The notes: generated from the sequence alone by a model not told the origin. A DNA stretch of 64,000 bases from Pseudo-nitzschia pungens (GCA_037355855.1 CM074763.1:5022001-5086000); one strand, 5' to 3'; numbered from the stretch's first letter, positions 21,464 to 35,515 are shown. A program made the numbers and translations.

Positions 21464-24400
21464 TCATGCAGCGAACCCCTCCCTCTTCATCTGCTCGTAA
21501 AGCAGTCGATAATCAACCGAATTTCGTTTCCTCTTCCGCCCGTGATTATCGTCGCCGTCGACTCCATCGTCGCCGTACAACGCTCGACGTGATTGTGCCT
21601 CGTGCATTCTCATTTTCTCCAGCTTCTGTTGACGCTTTCGTTCTCTCTCATCAATCAAATGCCTTTCAAACTGAGATTCCCATTCCCCATCTTGGAGGTC
21701 GTATAATTCGCGTGAACGACCTCCGTCAACCAATGCACGGACGTGCGATGCGACCGAACGGGCGAAGGGGCTAACAATGCCTCCATGAATCTTGTAACCC
21801 CCTTCCAAAACACTAACAATCCGTCCGTTGCAGCAGGTGTTGGCCAGCCTTACGAGTTGCTCTGTAACCCATTCATAATCATCTTCGACCATACCGACGT
21901 AACCAAAATTCATGCTGTCTCTTTTGTGGGCGTCAAATCCAGCGCTGACGAAAATGATGTCCGGGTCAAACTCTCGTAAAAGTGGAAGGATTTTTTTGCG
22001 GTATGTATCACGAACCTCTAGCCGTTGCATTCCAGGAACAGCGTCTCGCGTAGGTAGACCCAGACCACAATTGATAATTTTACAACAATTCCCCTTGGCA
22101 TCTTCTCCCATTCGCGTCCATGTCTGACTCAATAGAAAGTCTGTCATATTTGGCGATTCTACAACGGAAGGGTTATTGATCGCATCTGAAATCTGAGATT
22201 TACCAGACGCTGGATAGAACCAACCACAAGATGGAGTATTCGCAAATTCAAGGCCCCTCGGTCCGTATCCGTGAGTCGATGCAAAGAACACATTATGTAT
22301 ATCTGTTTCGTCCAACCATGGTCTATACCGTTGTGTTGCCAACTCTCCCACAGCAAACGGTGTTCGAATTGTTGATTTTTCGACAGTTGGCACCAACTGT
22401 CGGACAATCTCTTCTGTACCGTTCCCATGGTGAACATCGAAGTCAACAATAGCAATCTTTCGAATTCCTTCATTCCTATACATTGATCTTGCATAGGCAG
22501 CACCAATCGCAACGTTGTTCAAGAAACAGAAACCATGCGAACCACCATCAGGGTCGTTCTCACAACGAACGATACCCCTTGGCCCTGCATGGTGCCCTGG
22601 AGGTCTCACAACGCAAAATGCATTTCGATGATCGCCAGACACGACCTTGTCAACTGCTTCGCATACGCTACCAGCAGCACGTAATGCTGCTTCGAAGCTC
22701 CAACGGGACATCGTCGTGTCACCGTCGAGATTGGCTACTGCCGAGGGGTGATCCGGGATAGACGAACACATTTGACTTATTGATTCAACATAGCTGTATT
22801 CATGACACTAAAAGTGCGGAGAGAGAAGATGGAAAAGGTTGTTTCAGAAATGACAGCTAGGTTTTCGTGATTCTGTGCGGACATCGATATTCATTCTCAA
22901 CGCGTCATAAAACCCCTAACAGAAGACAGTCACAAACACGAACCTTTAATACATCCACAAGCGCTGCCCGTCTACCTTCGTTCTCCCATTTACATCTTCC
23001 GAACTCCCCTGTCCTAAGAATCCCAGTTTCTTTGTCCACAAGCACGTGAAGTCGACGGACGTTCTCGGGTGGCGGCTCGTCGTTTGAACCACGACGAATT
23101 GGTGGGCATGTACGGTGAAGCCCACACAATTCATGCGTTATCAGAATAGTGTTGTTATCTGGATCGACAATCAAGTCTCGAGGAGGAGGAATTATCCCCG
23201 AAGAAGGCGGTCCTCCGAGCGTTTTCAACAAATCATTCGGAATCGGCATCCCACGCTTGTGAGCGTGTTGACCTGGCGTAAATCCTCTTCGGTCAGCAAT
23301 TGAGGGATTGGCCCCATTTTTGAGCAGCAAACGAACAACATTCCAATTCCCTCTTGAACATGCTATGTGCAATGGGGTTTGTCCTACCGAGTTTTGAGCG
23401 TCAATTTCAATGTCAGGAGTGGTTACAAGAATTTGTGTAACTGTTTCCTGCAATGGATTCTGTGTCGTAGCGGCGACTTCACTGCTTCTGTCTACTTGTT
23501 TCCCTGGAAACCCAGGAATTCGGTGCATGGCATTCACTACTGATCCGTCTGGATGATGCACATGTGCGACACGCGCATGACCTGCCGTCGCCGCAACTGT
23601 CCTATTCGCGCCGGTCATGATTGTATCGAACTTGGCGGCCATGTGTAAGGCTCGTCCTTGAGTACGATCAGCTCTTGCATTCAACGTGGATAATCCAGAA
23701 TCCGTAGACAGAATGAACTTAACAATTTCTGGCAGATTGTACATGCAGGCTATCGAAAGCGGAGTGTGTAAGGCATCATCTTTCGCGGTTAAATCTGCGT
23801 CGTTCCTGTACAAAACACGAACGCAGTCAATAGCAAACGATCTGTGTTTAGGTATTGCTCCCATACTTATTGCAACATGAATAGGTGGGCTGCCGTCGCT
23901 CTTTTTGTGTAGGGAGGCACCAGCTTTACACAGCAGCTTGACGTGTTCAAGTTTTTGACAATGAATTGCTACGTGAATTGGTGTGATTTCGTCCTCATCA
24001 CGTTCGTTCAGGTTGAGGGGGCAATAATATCGTTTTTTCTTTGCGACTTTGCTGTGCTTTTGTTGATGGTGACCAACCTCCGGTATACTCTTTTCTGATT
24101 GTCTGTTACTTTCAGAATTAGCAACAACGGTCTGGCCGTTCTCGACATCCATGCTATTCTCATCAACAACCGAATATGAATTGGTCTTCGATCCATCTGC
24201 TACTATTAATCCACTCCCACCATCGAGGATGTTGCTTTTTCCTCCGTTTTTGTCTCCTGTTCCTTGTGTTTGGGTTTCCTCTCCATGGTTTTTGGAGTCG
24301 TCAACATCCCGCAATCCATTGGCGTGTGACGGCGCTTCACAATTCTTGCTCTCTGGTGATGTTGCTTTTGGCCCGTTCTTCAAGACCTTTCCGTGAAGAA

Positions 24401-24950
24401 TGGGTTGTGGAGAGTGCCCAATAGCTGCAGCATGCGCCGCTGCCGCAGAATCGTTCTCATCGGAAGAGGATGAACTAGCGGATGCATTCCCCACAACAGA
24501 ATCTTCGTCATCGTCCTCCTCGTCACCTGTGTGATGTCCATTCTTATCGTCGTAATCGTCTTCGTCGTCATCATCATTATCAGAATCGTCGTCCCCCTCT
24601 ACTGGAACGAAAATCAAATTCTTTCCGATAATTTTTTTGATGAACGATGGAAAAAGATAGAAAAAAAATTTAAGATTCACGACTCCGCGCGTTTGTTCAA
24701 GATGCGCGTAGGAAATAGGGAGCAAACTGCAGCCAAGGAAATATCATGGATGTCTTCGAAAGCAAAGATGCTATCCGGGATTACTGCAGCCTCCGCGTAG
24801 CAAGATAGCTGTAGTACTTACTCTTAATGTATCCGCATCGTCAAACTCGCAACAATCATGTAATGGAAAGCGCGTTGATGGCTCCAATCCTGGTTGATTC
24901 ACGGCGTAATCGCCGTCGTCGGAGCTTGCGGTCCCATCAAGGCTCACCAT
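21464..24950 (-). CDS. Ankyrin-repeat/histone deacetylase fusion (three exons)
   Basis: Exon 1 runs 24950 to 24822 from the ATG at 24950 and ends at GTAAGT in phase 0. Exon 2 starts at about 24596 (or 24620; both acceptors keep frame) and ends at 22944. The following 136-bp intron has a less usual GTTCGT donor. Exon 3 runs 22807 to 21464. The joined protein is about 1,040 residues. An acidic, Ser-rich N-terminus is followed by about six ankyrin repeats (TPIHVAIHCQKLEHVKLLCK, TPLHIACSRGNWNVVRLLLK). A short linker leads into the HDAC domain, which has every catalytic signature: RPPGHHAG, GFCFLNNVAIGA, IVDFDVHHGNGT, SAGFDAHKRD and the GGY loop with the catalytic Tyr. The order and the VSAGFDAH type fit class II zinc deacetylases. 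The C-terminus is a basic coiled tail (RERKRQQKLEKMR, GRKRKRNS) that may be nuclear targeting. Ankyrin repeats probably bind a partner or a chromatin mark. Confidence 0.82.
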
Positions 24951-25812
24951 GGTCAAAACTATTCTCGCACGATTTTCGTGCGTTTGTTTAAGGGCAGAAT
25001 AATTTTGTTGGTTCGAAAAATTTTGATGGAGGGAGCAATTTTTTAAAGCACCCTAAGTATTTGTGTCGTAATGACAGCAAATCTGACCAATCAGAGGCCT
25101 CCGATCTTTGGCTTACTGTTTTTTGTTCATGGAAATTATGAGACAAAAGCGGAGACAATGACAATGCTTTCAAAGACGACGAAGAATGTTCGATAAAGCA
25201 GATGGATGCTGACCACTGCATGAGTTCTCTCTTTCGATGCAAAGAACTTGATATTTCCCAAAGGATGCAATTTTAAGATGTTTTCTCTTCATTGAGAACA
25301 AACGCGCATCCCTCGCGAATAGCTGATGTGACGTGAATATGTTGTAAAAATTTTGGCCTTTGCGCTTCTTATTTGCCACGCGGAAAGCTGATGGACGACC
25401 GTTACATGTGGAAAAAAGTCGTTAGGGGATGGTTCGCCTCCATTTTCAAAAAATTGAAACAATCTAACGAACATCTCAATTTGGGATTTTCGGGATTACA
25501 CTCGTCCATTTCATTGCGGGTTGTGGGATACGTTCTGTTTAGTGGATTGTTTGTTGGCTGCATTTCATCACCTTCTTGGTTCGAGGGCAAAGGACAACGC
25601 AAGGGTTTGGTGTTGCTACCAAGTAAAGTCTTTCTGTTCCATTCTCCCATTATCGTACAAAGAGCTAGGAAGTCTTTTGGAGGCATAGCTACTAGTATTG
25701 TAACTAGCGCGATAAACGAGGAAATAGCGATCAATTTAACCTCCGCAGCTTGGAATAAAGTCCAATACAATACAGCACGCAGCAAAGCAAACTATAGTTA
25801 GAAAACAAAACG
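24951..25812. other. Divergent promoter region of HDAC and kinesin genes
   Basis: This 862-bp segment separates the starts of two genes pointing away from each other, so it should hold both promoters. Overlapping frames on the two strands (25391-25801 plus, 25402-25785 minus) each look weakly membrane-like, but neither shows a known domain, and I do not call them genes. Confidence 0.5.
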
Positions 25813-28800
25813 ATGGCTCTAAATCCAGCAAGAGAAGATGACTCGAATGATGACGGTAGTCAGGAGGGGATTACGGGTAAGGCATCGATACTTCTTTGAG
25901 TTAAAAATTGTTCTTTATGGGTGAAAAGTATATTTTTCACTCTGACTGTTTCAATTCCTTTTTTTCTTCCCTACCATTGGATTCACCGTGTATGATTTGA
26001 CAGTTGCCATCCGCATGCGGCCTTTGAACAATGCGGAAGAAAACAACAAACGAATTTGGAAAGTATTGCCGAAGTATTCATCTATCGCACAAACAACCCG
26101 AGACGGAAAGCCTCTTCCCGAACGAATCACAGGTCGAACGTTCTTTACTTTTGATAAAACCTTCGGGGAAAGCACCAACAACAAACAAGTATACGACAAC
26201 GTCGCAAAAGGAATCGTGAATTCGGTAGTTGAGGGGTTGAACGGCACCATCTTTGCCTATGGGCAGACTTCTAGTGGAAAGACGTACACAATGCAAGGTG
26301 CAGGAAATTTAGAGCAAGGAATGGGTGGCGAAGGGGGTGTGGTTCATATGGCAGCAACCGATATATTTTCTCAGATCGCCCAGAAACAAGAACGGAGTTT
26401 TCTTGTGAGGGTAAGCTTTCTTGAAATCTACAACGAAGAAGTTCGTGATTTGCTCGGTGATGTAAAACAGACATTAAAAATTCGAGAAGATCCTCGCCAG
26501 GGTGTTTTCGTACAGTCGCAGGAGGAGATTGTGACGGATTTCTATGGTTTGCTAAATATTTTGGTTCGTGGTGATAAGAGCCGTACTTTCGCTTCCACCG
26601 GAATGAATGAGCGGTCGTCCCGTAGTCATACCATTCTTCGAATTACGATCGAAAGCCGAGAAAGACAATATGACTGTGAAGATCATGATGATGAGATGGA
26701 TGTGGAGAACCGGAATCCATATAGTGACGGTGCAGTTCGAATCTCGACACTCAACCTAGTGGATTTGGCTGGTTCAGAAAGTGTGCGACATACTGGTGCT
26801 ACTGGAGAGCGTCAAAAAGAGGGAGGGCTCATCAATCAGAGGTATGTATTCATAAAAAATGATGAAATGAAAATTACTACGTAATATGCAAATGGGATTG
26901 TTTCTCAACTTTTCGGTTGCATTTGATGTAGTCTTTTGACTTTATCACGTGTGATTGTTGCACTTGGAGCTCCCAATCAGATGCACATTAATTTCCGTGA
27001 TTCCAAATTGACGAGGATTTTGCAGCCGTCTCTTTCTGGAAACGCACGAATGGCTGTTATTTGTTGTGCGACGCCTTCGGAACTTTACCTCGAAGAAACT
27101 AGATCAACTCTCCAATTTGCGTCTCGTGCCAAACTCGTCAAAACGAATGCCCAAGTCAATGAGGTCTTAGACGAGAGATCTATGATCAAAAGACTCCAAA
27201 AAGAACTTGCTGAAGCTAAACGCAACCAAAATGGCGTGGGAGAGGGGCAGGTTCGTGATTTAGAAGCTAAAGTTGCAACAGCCGGGACACAGGCGATGGA
27301 AGCCAAAAGAAAGCTTGATCGTCTGAAGGCTTCAATTCTTAACTCGGGGTATATCATCGACCAAAGTTCTATCGCCAATCCTAGGAAAGAAAAAGGTTTT
27401 GATAGGTCAGTGACGCGCAGAAAGTCTGACGGCCACCTCCTCATCGGCATCCTGTCGCCAGAGAAAAGCAGCAGGCCTGTCCTTAAATCCCCCAACACGG
27501 CGCCTCGCAAAAAGAAAAGTAGGGTATCGCAGCGTGAAATGCTTGATACTGAAAAAGAACTGGAGCTGCTGAAGAAGGCTCTATCATCACGAAATCATTT
27601 CGTACGGGATCTCAACCTAAAACTAGAAACCATATTGGAACAGATGAAGGCAAAGAATTTGGATTTAGAAAAAATGAAGGCTGATAATACTATGCTGAGC
27701 GAAGAAAACAAGAAGTCTTCCGCAAATGTAACAACTTTGGAAGAAACGGTCGTGTCTCTGAAGCATACGCTAGATTCGTCGTGGAAAGAGAGTCAGAAGG
27801 CGTTGGCAGAGAAGGAATCGACTATTCTGAGCTCTTTTGATAAGCTTCAGCGAGCGTTGAAGGAAAATGAGGATATTGGGAACGACAACAACGATCTTAT
27901 TTGCCGACTTGCCGAAGTTGAAAAGGAAAAATCGACCCTTGAAGAACGTATAGAATCTATCGAAGATCATTCGCGACAAGAAAGAGAAACATTTGAAACG
28001 AAGTCGATTCATCTACAAAGTTCGATTGAATCGTTAGAATCGCGACTTTGTGCGATGGAGCAGAATCTTGAAAGAGAAAAAATGTTGAAAGCATCCCTAC
28101 AAGAATCTCTTTCGGAGATTGAACACAAGAACGAGTGTTTGGTAAAATCTTTAGAATCGCAACTGGTTGAGATGGAAGACCAGCTTGAACGTGAAGCAGG
28201 ACTTCATGTCTCGTTGCAGGAAACCCTATCGAATACCAAGGAAAAGAATCAGTGTCAAGTGAATGCATTAGAATCTAGACTTGCTGAAACAAAGAAGCAA
28301 CTTGAACAAGAAATGTCGTTCAAAGCATCCTTAGAGGAAAAATACTTAGAGACCCAGAAAGAGAGTAACTCTACGATGAAAGTGTTGCAGTCTCGGCTTG
28401 TTGAAACGGAGCAAAAACTTGAAGTGGAGGCATCGTTGAAAATGCGATTGGAAGAAACACTTTCGAATACTCAAGCACTCAAAAACGACTGTGAAGATGC
28501 AGCGAAACTTCTCCTTGACGGGAAGATAGAGCTTGAGAATGAGGTTCGAAAGAATCAGAAAGCACTAGAAGAAATGGAGGGGAAAATTCTGCGTCTTGAA
28601 GAGAATGAGAAGACATTACTTGCGGAGAAGAATTCGAGCGAAGCGCTCCTCGCTACGCAAAAAAAGTATTGTGTCGAGTTTGAGCAAAAGGTAGCTGTGG
28701 CAGAGAAGGAAATATCACGTATCAAATCAGCATACGAAACAATATGTGTTGCGAAAGAAAATACGACTAGTGAACTCGAAAGCAACACTGAAAAGTTAGA

Positions 28801-31800
28801 GTGTGCTCTTTCTGAGGTTTCAACACTGAAGCAAGAACTCGAAGAAGCTGCACAAAAGATCGAAGTCATTGAAGAAGAAAACAAAGCAAAAGACTCGGCT
28901 GTTAGAGAGCTCGAAGAAAACTTAGCGAAAGGTAATGAAAAGGTCGATGAATTATGCAACGAGTTGTCCAAAGCCCAATCTGACCTCGAAAAGCAGAATA
29001 CTGTATGCATTAAATTGTCTGAAGAGAAGAAGATTCTTGAAACCATGACGGAGGGAATGGAAGAAGATCTAAAAAATAAGAATTCTATAATCGAGCAACT
29101 CCGTAGAGATAACGAGCAAGCTGCCCAGAATCAAGAAATGCAAATATCAAAGTACGATGAAGAAATGAATAAGCTTCGGGAAGACTCATTGCTGAGCACT
29201 TCGAAGCTTGAACGACAAGAGGCTATAGTGAATGAAATAAAAGAAGAAAAGAAAGCTCTTGAAGATGATAATGCAGCTAAAGATTCATCTATCGAGCAAC
29301 TTCGTTCAGAAAGTGAGAGAACTAAACAAGAACACGCAGGTCAGGTTACTTGTTACGAGAAGGAAATTGAGGGGCTACGAGAAGCCCTGTCGAATACGAA
29401 GTCGCAGCTTGAACATCAGGAGTCAGAGATTTTCAGAGTTTCTAAAGACTGGGAAGAGTTCGAGGCACACATGAAGGAACTGGAGGATGCAAATACAGCA
29501 AAGATCTCCACTCTGGAAGGCCTACATGCTGATAAAGAACGCGTCGCGGAAGAACTGGAAGACCAACTTGCAAAGTCAAAGGAAGAAATCCAGGCATTGC
29601 AGGAAACCCTCGCAAGTACTAGTGCCAAGCTCGGAGAGCAAGAGACTGCCTTGGTTCAGTTGGGAGAAGAAAAGGCCGGTCTAGATAAGCAACTTAAGGA
29701 AATGGAGAATGCAAATACAGCAAGGATCTCCACTCTGGAAGGCCTACATGCCGACAAAGAACGCGTCGCGGAAGAACTGGAAGACCAACTTGCAAAGTCA
29801 AAGGAAGAAATCCAGGCATTGCAGGAAACCCTCGCAAGTACTAGTGCCAAGCTCGGAGAGCATGAGACTGCCTTGGTTCAGTTGGGAGAAGAAAAGGCCG
29901 GTCTCGATAAGCAACTTAAGGAAATGAAGAATGCAAATACAGCAAGGATCTCCACTCTCGAAGGCCTACATGCCGACAAAGAACGCGTCGCGGAAGAACT
30001 GGAAGACCAACTTGCAAAGTCAAAGGAAGAAATCCAGGCATTGCAGGAAACCCTCGCAAGTACTAGTGCCAAGCTCGGAGAGCAAGAGAGTGCCTTGGTT
30101 CAGTTGGGAGAAGAAAAGGCCAGTCTCGATAAGCATCTTAAGGAAGTGGAGAATGCAAATACAACAAAGATCTCCACTCTCGAAGGCCTACATGCTGATA
30201 AAGAACGCGTCGCGGAAGAACTGGAAGACCAACTTGCAAAGTCAAAGGAAGAAATCCAGGCATTGCAGGAAACCCTTTCAAGTACCAGTGCGGCGCTTGA
30301 ACAGAAGGAAACTGTCTTGGTTCAGCTGAGAGAAGAAAAGGCCAGTCTCGATAAGCAACTTAAGGAAGTGGAGGATGCAAATACAGCAAAGATCTCCACT
30401 CTCGAAGGCCTACATGCTGATAAAGAACACTTCGCAGAAGAACTGGAAGACCAACTTGCAAAGTCAAAGGAAGAAATCCAGGCATTGCAGGAAACCCTTT
30501 CAAGTACCAGTGCGGCGCTTGAACAGAAGGAATCTGTCTTGGTTCAGCTGAGAGAAGAAAAGACTGCTCTTGATAAGCATCTCAAAGAAATGGTTGATAT
30601 CAACACAGTCAAGATCTCCACTCTGGAAGGCCTCCATGCTGACAAAGAACGCGTTGCAGAAGAACTGGAAGACCAACTTGCAAAGTCAAAGGAAGAAATC
30701 CAGGCATTGCAGGAAACTCTCGCAAATGCCAGTGCCAAGCTCGGAGAGCAAGAGACTGCATTTGTTCAGATGAAAGAAGATAAATCTTCTCTGGAAAAGC
30801 ATCTCAAAGAAATGGAAGATATTAACACAGCAAAGATCTCCACTCTGGAAGGCCTCCATGCTGATAAGGAAAGAGCATCTCAAGAGATCCAAGATGAATT
30901 GAATGCAAAAAAGAATCAAGTCAAGGCGCTGCAGGAAACCCTCTCAATTACTGGTGCTACTCTTGAAGAGAGGGAGACTGTTTTAGTTCAACTGAGAGAA
31001 GAAAAGACAGCTCTTGAAAAGCGTCTCGAAGAACTGGAGGATGGGAACACAGCAAAGATCTCCACCCTCGAAGGTCTCCGTGTTAACCTGGAAGAGCAAC
31101 TGTCAAAGTCAAAGGAAGAAATCCAGGCATTGCAGGAAACCCTTGCAAATACCAGTGCCAAGCTCGGAGAGCAAGAGACTGCATTTGTTCAGCTGTTGCA
31201 GGAAAAGTCGTTTCTAGAAAAACGTCTGGAGGAAATGCAGGAAGTAAATACAGCAAAGGTCTCCACTCTCGAAGGCATTCACGCCAAAAAAGAAGAAGGA
31301 CTTGAAGAGCAACTTGCAAAGTCAAAGGAAGAAATACAGGCATTGCAGGAAACCCTTTCAAGTACCAGTGCGGCGCTTGAACAGAAGGAAACTGTCTTGG
31401 TTCAGCTGATAGAAGAAAAGACTGGTCTCGATAAGCATCTTAAAGAAATGGAAAACATCAATACAGCAAAGATCTCCACACTTGAAGGCCTCCATGCTGA
31501 TAAAGAACGCGTTGCAGAAGAACTGGAAGACCAACTTGCAAAGTCAAAGGAAGAAATCCAGGCATTGCAGGAAACCCTCTCAACTACCAATGCTACGCTT
31601 GAACAGAAGGAAACTGTTTTGGTTCAGATAAGAGAAGATCTGAAGACACTGGAAGATATAAACACAGAAAAGATCTCCAATCTCGAAAGTCTGCATACTG
31701 ACAAAGAACGCGTCGCAGAAGAACTGGAAGACCAACTTGCAAAGTCAAAGGAAGAAATCCAGGCATTGCAGGAAACCCTTTCAAGTACCAGTGCGGCGCT

Positions 31801-34800
31801 TGAACAGAAGGAAACTGTCTTGGTTCAGCTGAGAGAAGAAAAGACTGCTCTTGATAAGCATCTCAAAGAAATGGTTGATATCAACACAGTCAAGATCTCC
31901 ACTCTGGAAGGCCTACATGCCGACAAAGAACGCGTCGCAGAAGAACTGGAAGACCAACTTGCAAAGTCAAAGGAAGAAATCCAGGTATTGCAGAGTAGAT
32001 TTGCCGCTATTGGTTCCCAATTTAAACAAATATCTCTTGAGAAGGAAGCTCTGCAAATCACGATAAAGAAAATGGAGGACTTGCGTACAGCTGACGACGT
32101 TACGTTGAGCGAACTCCGCACTGTAGTAGATGAAAAGGAGCGATATGCGAATGATCTAAACCAGCAAGTGAAAGAGTACGAAGAAGAGATCGAGAAACTT
32201 GAAACAGCGCTAAATTCTCTCGAAGCTGGTAAAACAAGCGACGACTCTATGTTACAACAATTAAAAGCGGAGAACGAAGAATTGCAGAAGGATGTTGCTA
32301 CGAAAAACTCTCTTGTCCATGAGCTTGGGAAAAAGACAGCGGATTTAGAGTCTTTAACAAAAAGGCTTGAAGCTGATGTCGAGATTCATAACAATGAAAT
32401 TGAGACGCTTTTGCTTAGCTTGATGCAAATTACCGGGGAGAAGCAGGAAATTGAATCATCCCACGTGGAGCTGAAACATTCCTACGATTCCTTGACTGCT
32501 GAAAACGAAGCAATGCAACAAAAATATTTGGAAATCGAAGAGAAAAATACAAATGTTGAAGAAGAGTTGGAATGCTTGAGAGTTGAGTACAGATTCCTGA
32601 CGGAAAGAAATAATTCTTTGAAACAATCGGAACAAATGCTGGTAGAAGCGCGAGCTGAAGTGGAAGGGGCTCTAGCTCAATATGAAGAAGAGGTTACGGA
32701 TTTGTCCGACCAAATCGATGTTGTATTCAACGAAGCTCTTTCTTTCCAGGAACGAAACAATGAGCTACAAACCGCTATTGAAAATCTGAAGGGCGAAGTT
32801 GAAGACAAAAACAAGAGAGTCGTCCACTTACTCACTGAATTAGAGACTGTCACATGTTCACGCGACGACACAATCCAAAGTTTGCGTGATTGCGAGGCTG
32901 AACGAGACGAAGCAAAGAATGAAGTCGAAAGCATGAACAGCGCTCGTGAAGCGATGATTCAAAGCCTTCGGGATCGCGAGGCCGAGCGCGATGAGGCTAC
33001 AAAGGAACTGGAGAGAATTTATGACGAAATCCGTGATCTGAACAACAGCAAATCGCTATCGAAGATGAAAGAGGGTGAACTCCGTGAAGAGCTGTCTGAG
33101 TTGAAGGCCCAAAACGTCGAGCTCAAACACCTACTTGCATCAGTGAATGAATCAGAAGAAAGACTTCGCTCCGCAGTCGTGACAGCTGAACAAAATTTTA
33201 GACAAAAAACGCAGGAATTACAAGGTGCACAATGTCGAATTGCTGAAATTGAACAGAACCTCTTGGGATTGCAAGCAGCAGATATTAAACTCAGCCATAT
33301 TGAACAAAAGAAAGCTGACCTGCTTGCACATGTCGAAAGGATTGAAAAGGAGAAGGAAAATATTGAAAAACTGCTTCAAGAAGAAAAAGAGGCGAGAAAC
33401 AAGTTACAGGAACAAATGGGAGAGGAGCAGCGAGCATTGATTCAGGAAGGTGAAAATATGATGGCCGATCTTCGAAGAAAATTAGAAAATTGTGAAGCCA
33501 AGTTGAATCAGAGTGAATCAGAGGCTTATGCCGCCAGGAAAGAGATCGAAGAAATCAATGACGAGAGAAATCGCCTTGAAGAGAAATATCTCGAAGCTTC
33601 AGCTCAGTTGAATTCTTCCGATTCATCGAAACAGCGTCAGGAGGAGCAGATTGCAGTGCTTCGATCCCAATTGAATGATGCCAAATCTGAGAGCTATGCA
33701 TTGAAAGAAAGTGCGATTGACATGAAGGAAAAAATGCGAAGAGCGGCTAGAGACAGTGAGAAAGCAATCAGAGAAAGCGAGATCGCAAATTCGGAATTAT
33801 CTATGGTTCGCAGAAAACTTTTAAGTCTCGAACATTTGAATGAAGCAAATCAGGTAGAAAATTCGAAACTGCGCAAGAAAATCAAAGAGACTGTACAGAA
33901 CGAGAGCTTGATCACAAGGCTCCGAAAAGAGCTTGTGGATAAGGAGAGCGAAATTGTCGCTGTTCACAAGGAAATTTCTGTTTTGAAGCTAGAAATGGGA
34001 AATGAATCTAAGCCGGATTCCAGGAATAATGAAACGGAAATTGGTAGACTGGAGATCGAACTAGACGAAATAAACGAACAAATGAAGCAGAAAGATAAAA
34101 GAATCAAGAAGCTCGAGGCTGTGAGATTGACGAAAGATCAATTAGCTCAGATAAAGAAAATGAAGGTACGTGGCATTTCCTATTTTGGATCTATATCAGT
34201 GCTCCTCGTCTTTCATTTCCCCTCTCACTGATGTCTCAAATTTATTTGAATGAATTATGATCGCTTAGACTGACAATGTACAGTATGAGAAAAAATGTTC
34301 GATACTGGAGGACGAAATCAGCCGATTACAAAATCAGATGTCATCCACGGAAGCAGAAACTGAAAGAAATTCACGAATTAGTTTCTACGAAAAGAAATGC
34401 TCAAAATTAGAAAACGAAATCAACCGATTGCAAAAACAAGTGTCCTCGATGAATATGGGAGCAAGCATCAGTTCTGAGATAAGTGAGCTTCGATTCGATA
34501 AGGAAGCCTTAGAAAGAAAACTTCGAAAATTCGCTACTCACTGCCAACGACTGGAAGATGACAAGGCTGGTATGGCTGATACTTTGCGGTCTTGCAACAT
34601 CGATATCGAATCACATGGAAATGATGTCAGCGAAGCTATCATCCATCTTTGTGATAAATTGACTTCACTTGAAGAAGCTCAGAGTATTCAGCCGAATGAT
34701 TCATTGTATGAGAAAGAGAAAAATTTGATGCAGCAAAAACTAGAAAAATTGTCGTTCTCAGAAAAAGAATTGACTGAAAAGTTAAACCAGTACCAGCATG

Positions 34801-35366
34801 AAAATTCCAAGTTGCAAGAAAAACTTGAAAGTGTTATGGTCGAATCTTCTTCTGGAGATTCAAGGGAGCATCGAGAGAAGGTTCGTTATCTCGAACATGA
34901 AAACCTTCAATTGATGCATGACATGAAGTCGGTAAAAAGGCAGTTACAAGCAGCTCGGGAAGAAATAGAGACATTGCGTATGAATCATATTAACCAAAGT
35001 CCGTCCTCCAATTTTGGGGTTTCGGATGTTCGCATAGCTGCTAGGCACCCACTTTCACCCATTGGAAATTCTTCTAAAGAAAATTCTGATACGATGGAGC
35101 TGGCAAACTTAGCGGAAGCTTGCACGAAAAACATTTTGAGACTTTCTGCACGAAAGACAAAGAAACGGAACATCCTCTTGGACAAGACCAACGGTCCTAG
35201 AGACGAAAATCGGGCTCAGAGGTCAACAGATAAACGCCAGAAGATTGTTCCAGTGACCGAGAAGAAAAGACTGTTTCAGAATCACGTGAACCAAAGTCCA
35301 ACTCCGGGCCTTGGCGAAACATCGAACAATGACACCGAAAACACTGGTGAATGCAAACAAAGCTAA
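25813..35366 (+). CDS. CENP-E-like (kinesin-7) giant kinesin, four exons
   Basis: Exons 25813-25876, 26004-26841, 26932-34165 and 34284-35366 join in phase (1, 2, 0) to exactly 3,073 codons including stop. The first, 64-bp exon supplies the ATG and restores the kinesin start GITVAIRMRPLN. The motor is N-terminal: P-loop GQTSSGKT (about 108-115), switch I NERSSRSH (about 223-230), switch II LVDLAGSE (about 273-280), and NFRDSKLTRILQPSLSGNA further on. A neck and about 2,600 residues of coiled coil follow, including twelve tandem repeats of about 74 residues, then a basic, Ser-rich tail. An N-terminal plus-end motor with a huge coiled coil is the CENP-E pattern: a kinetochore motor for chromosome congression. 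The tail has no motif I recognise, so the family call rests on motor and architecture. A short acidic insert (DCEDHDDEMDVEN) lies between switch I and switch II. Confidence 0.9.
29492..32081 (+). repeat. Twelve tandem 222-bp coding repeats in the kinesin stalk
   Basis: Each unit encodes about 74 residues beginning NTAKISTLEGLHADKERVAE, with EELEDQLAKSKEEIQALQET in the middle and a variable end. Starts at 29492, 29714 and 29936 are exactly 222 bp apart, and these first units are almost identical at DNA level, differing at only a few sites. Later units are more diverged, and two (about 31040-31250 and 31460-31660) are shortened. The last unit decays into unrelated coiled coil. The pattern fits growth of a coiled-coil stalk by unequal exchange. 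74 is not a multiple of seven, so each unit must shift the heptad phase or contain a skip. Confidence 0.92.
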
Positions 35367-35515
35367 AGATCGTTGTATTGGTAAACATAGTATTATAACT
35401 TAGAGAGAGAGAGAGTACGATGTGATGCATAGATTTGGATCCGCTCAGAATCACGAAAAATGAGCATCCAAATTTAAAATGCCTTTCCCAACCTCCCATT
35501 TGTCTTTTACTAGCA

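Noticed and set aside
25391..25801. Plus-strand frame of about 136 codons between HDAC and kinesin, with an overlapping minus-strand frame
   Set aside because: Neither has a recognised domain or a good start, and both lie in the divergent promoter region. I cannot exclude a small membrane protein.
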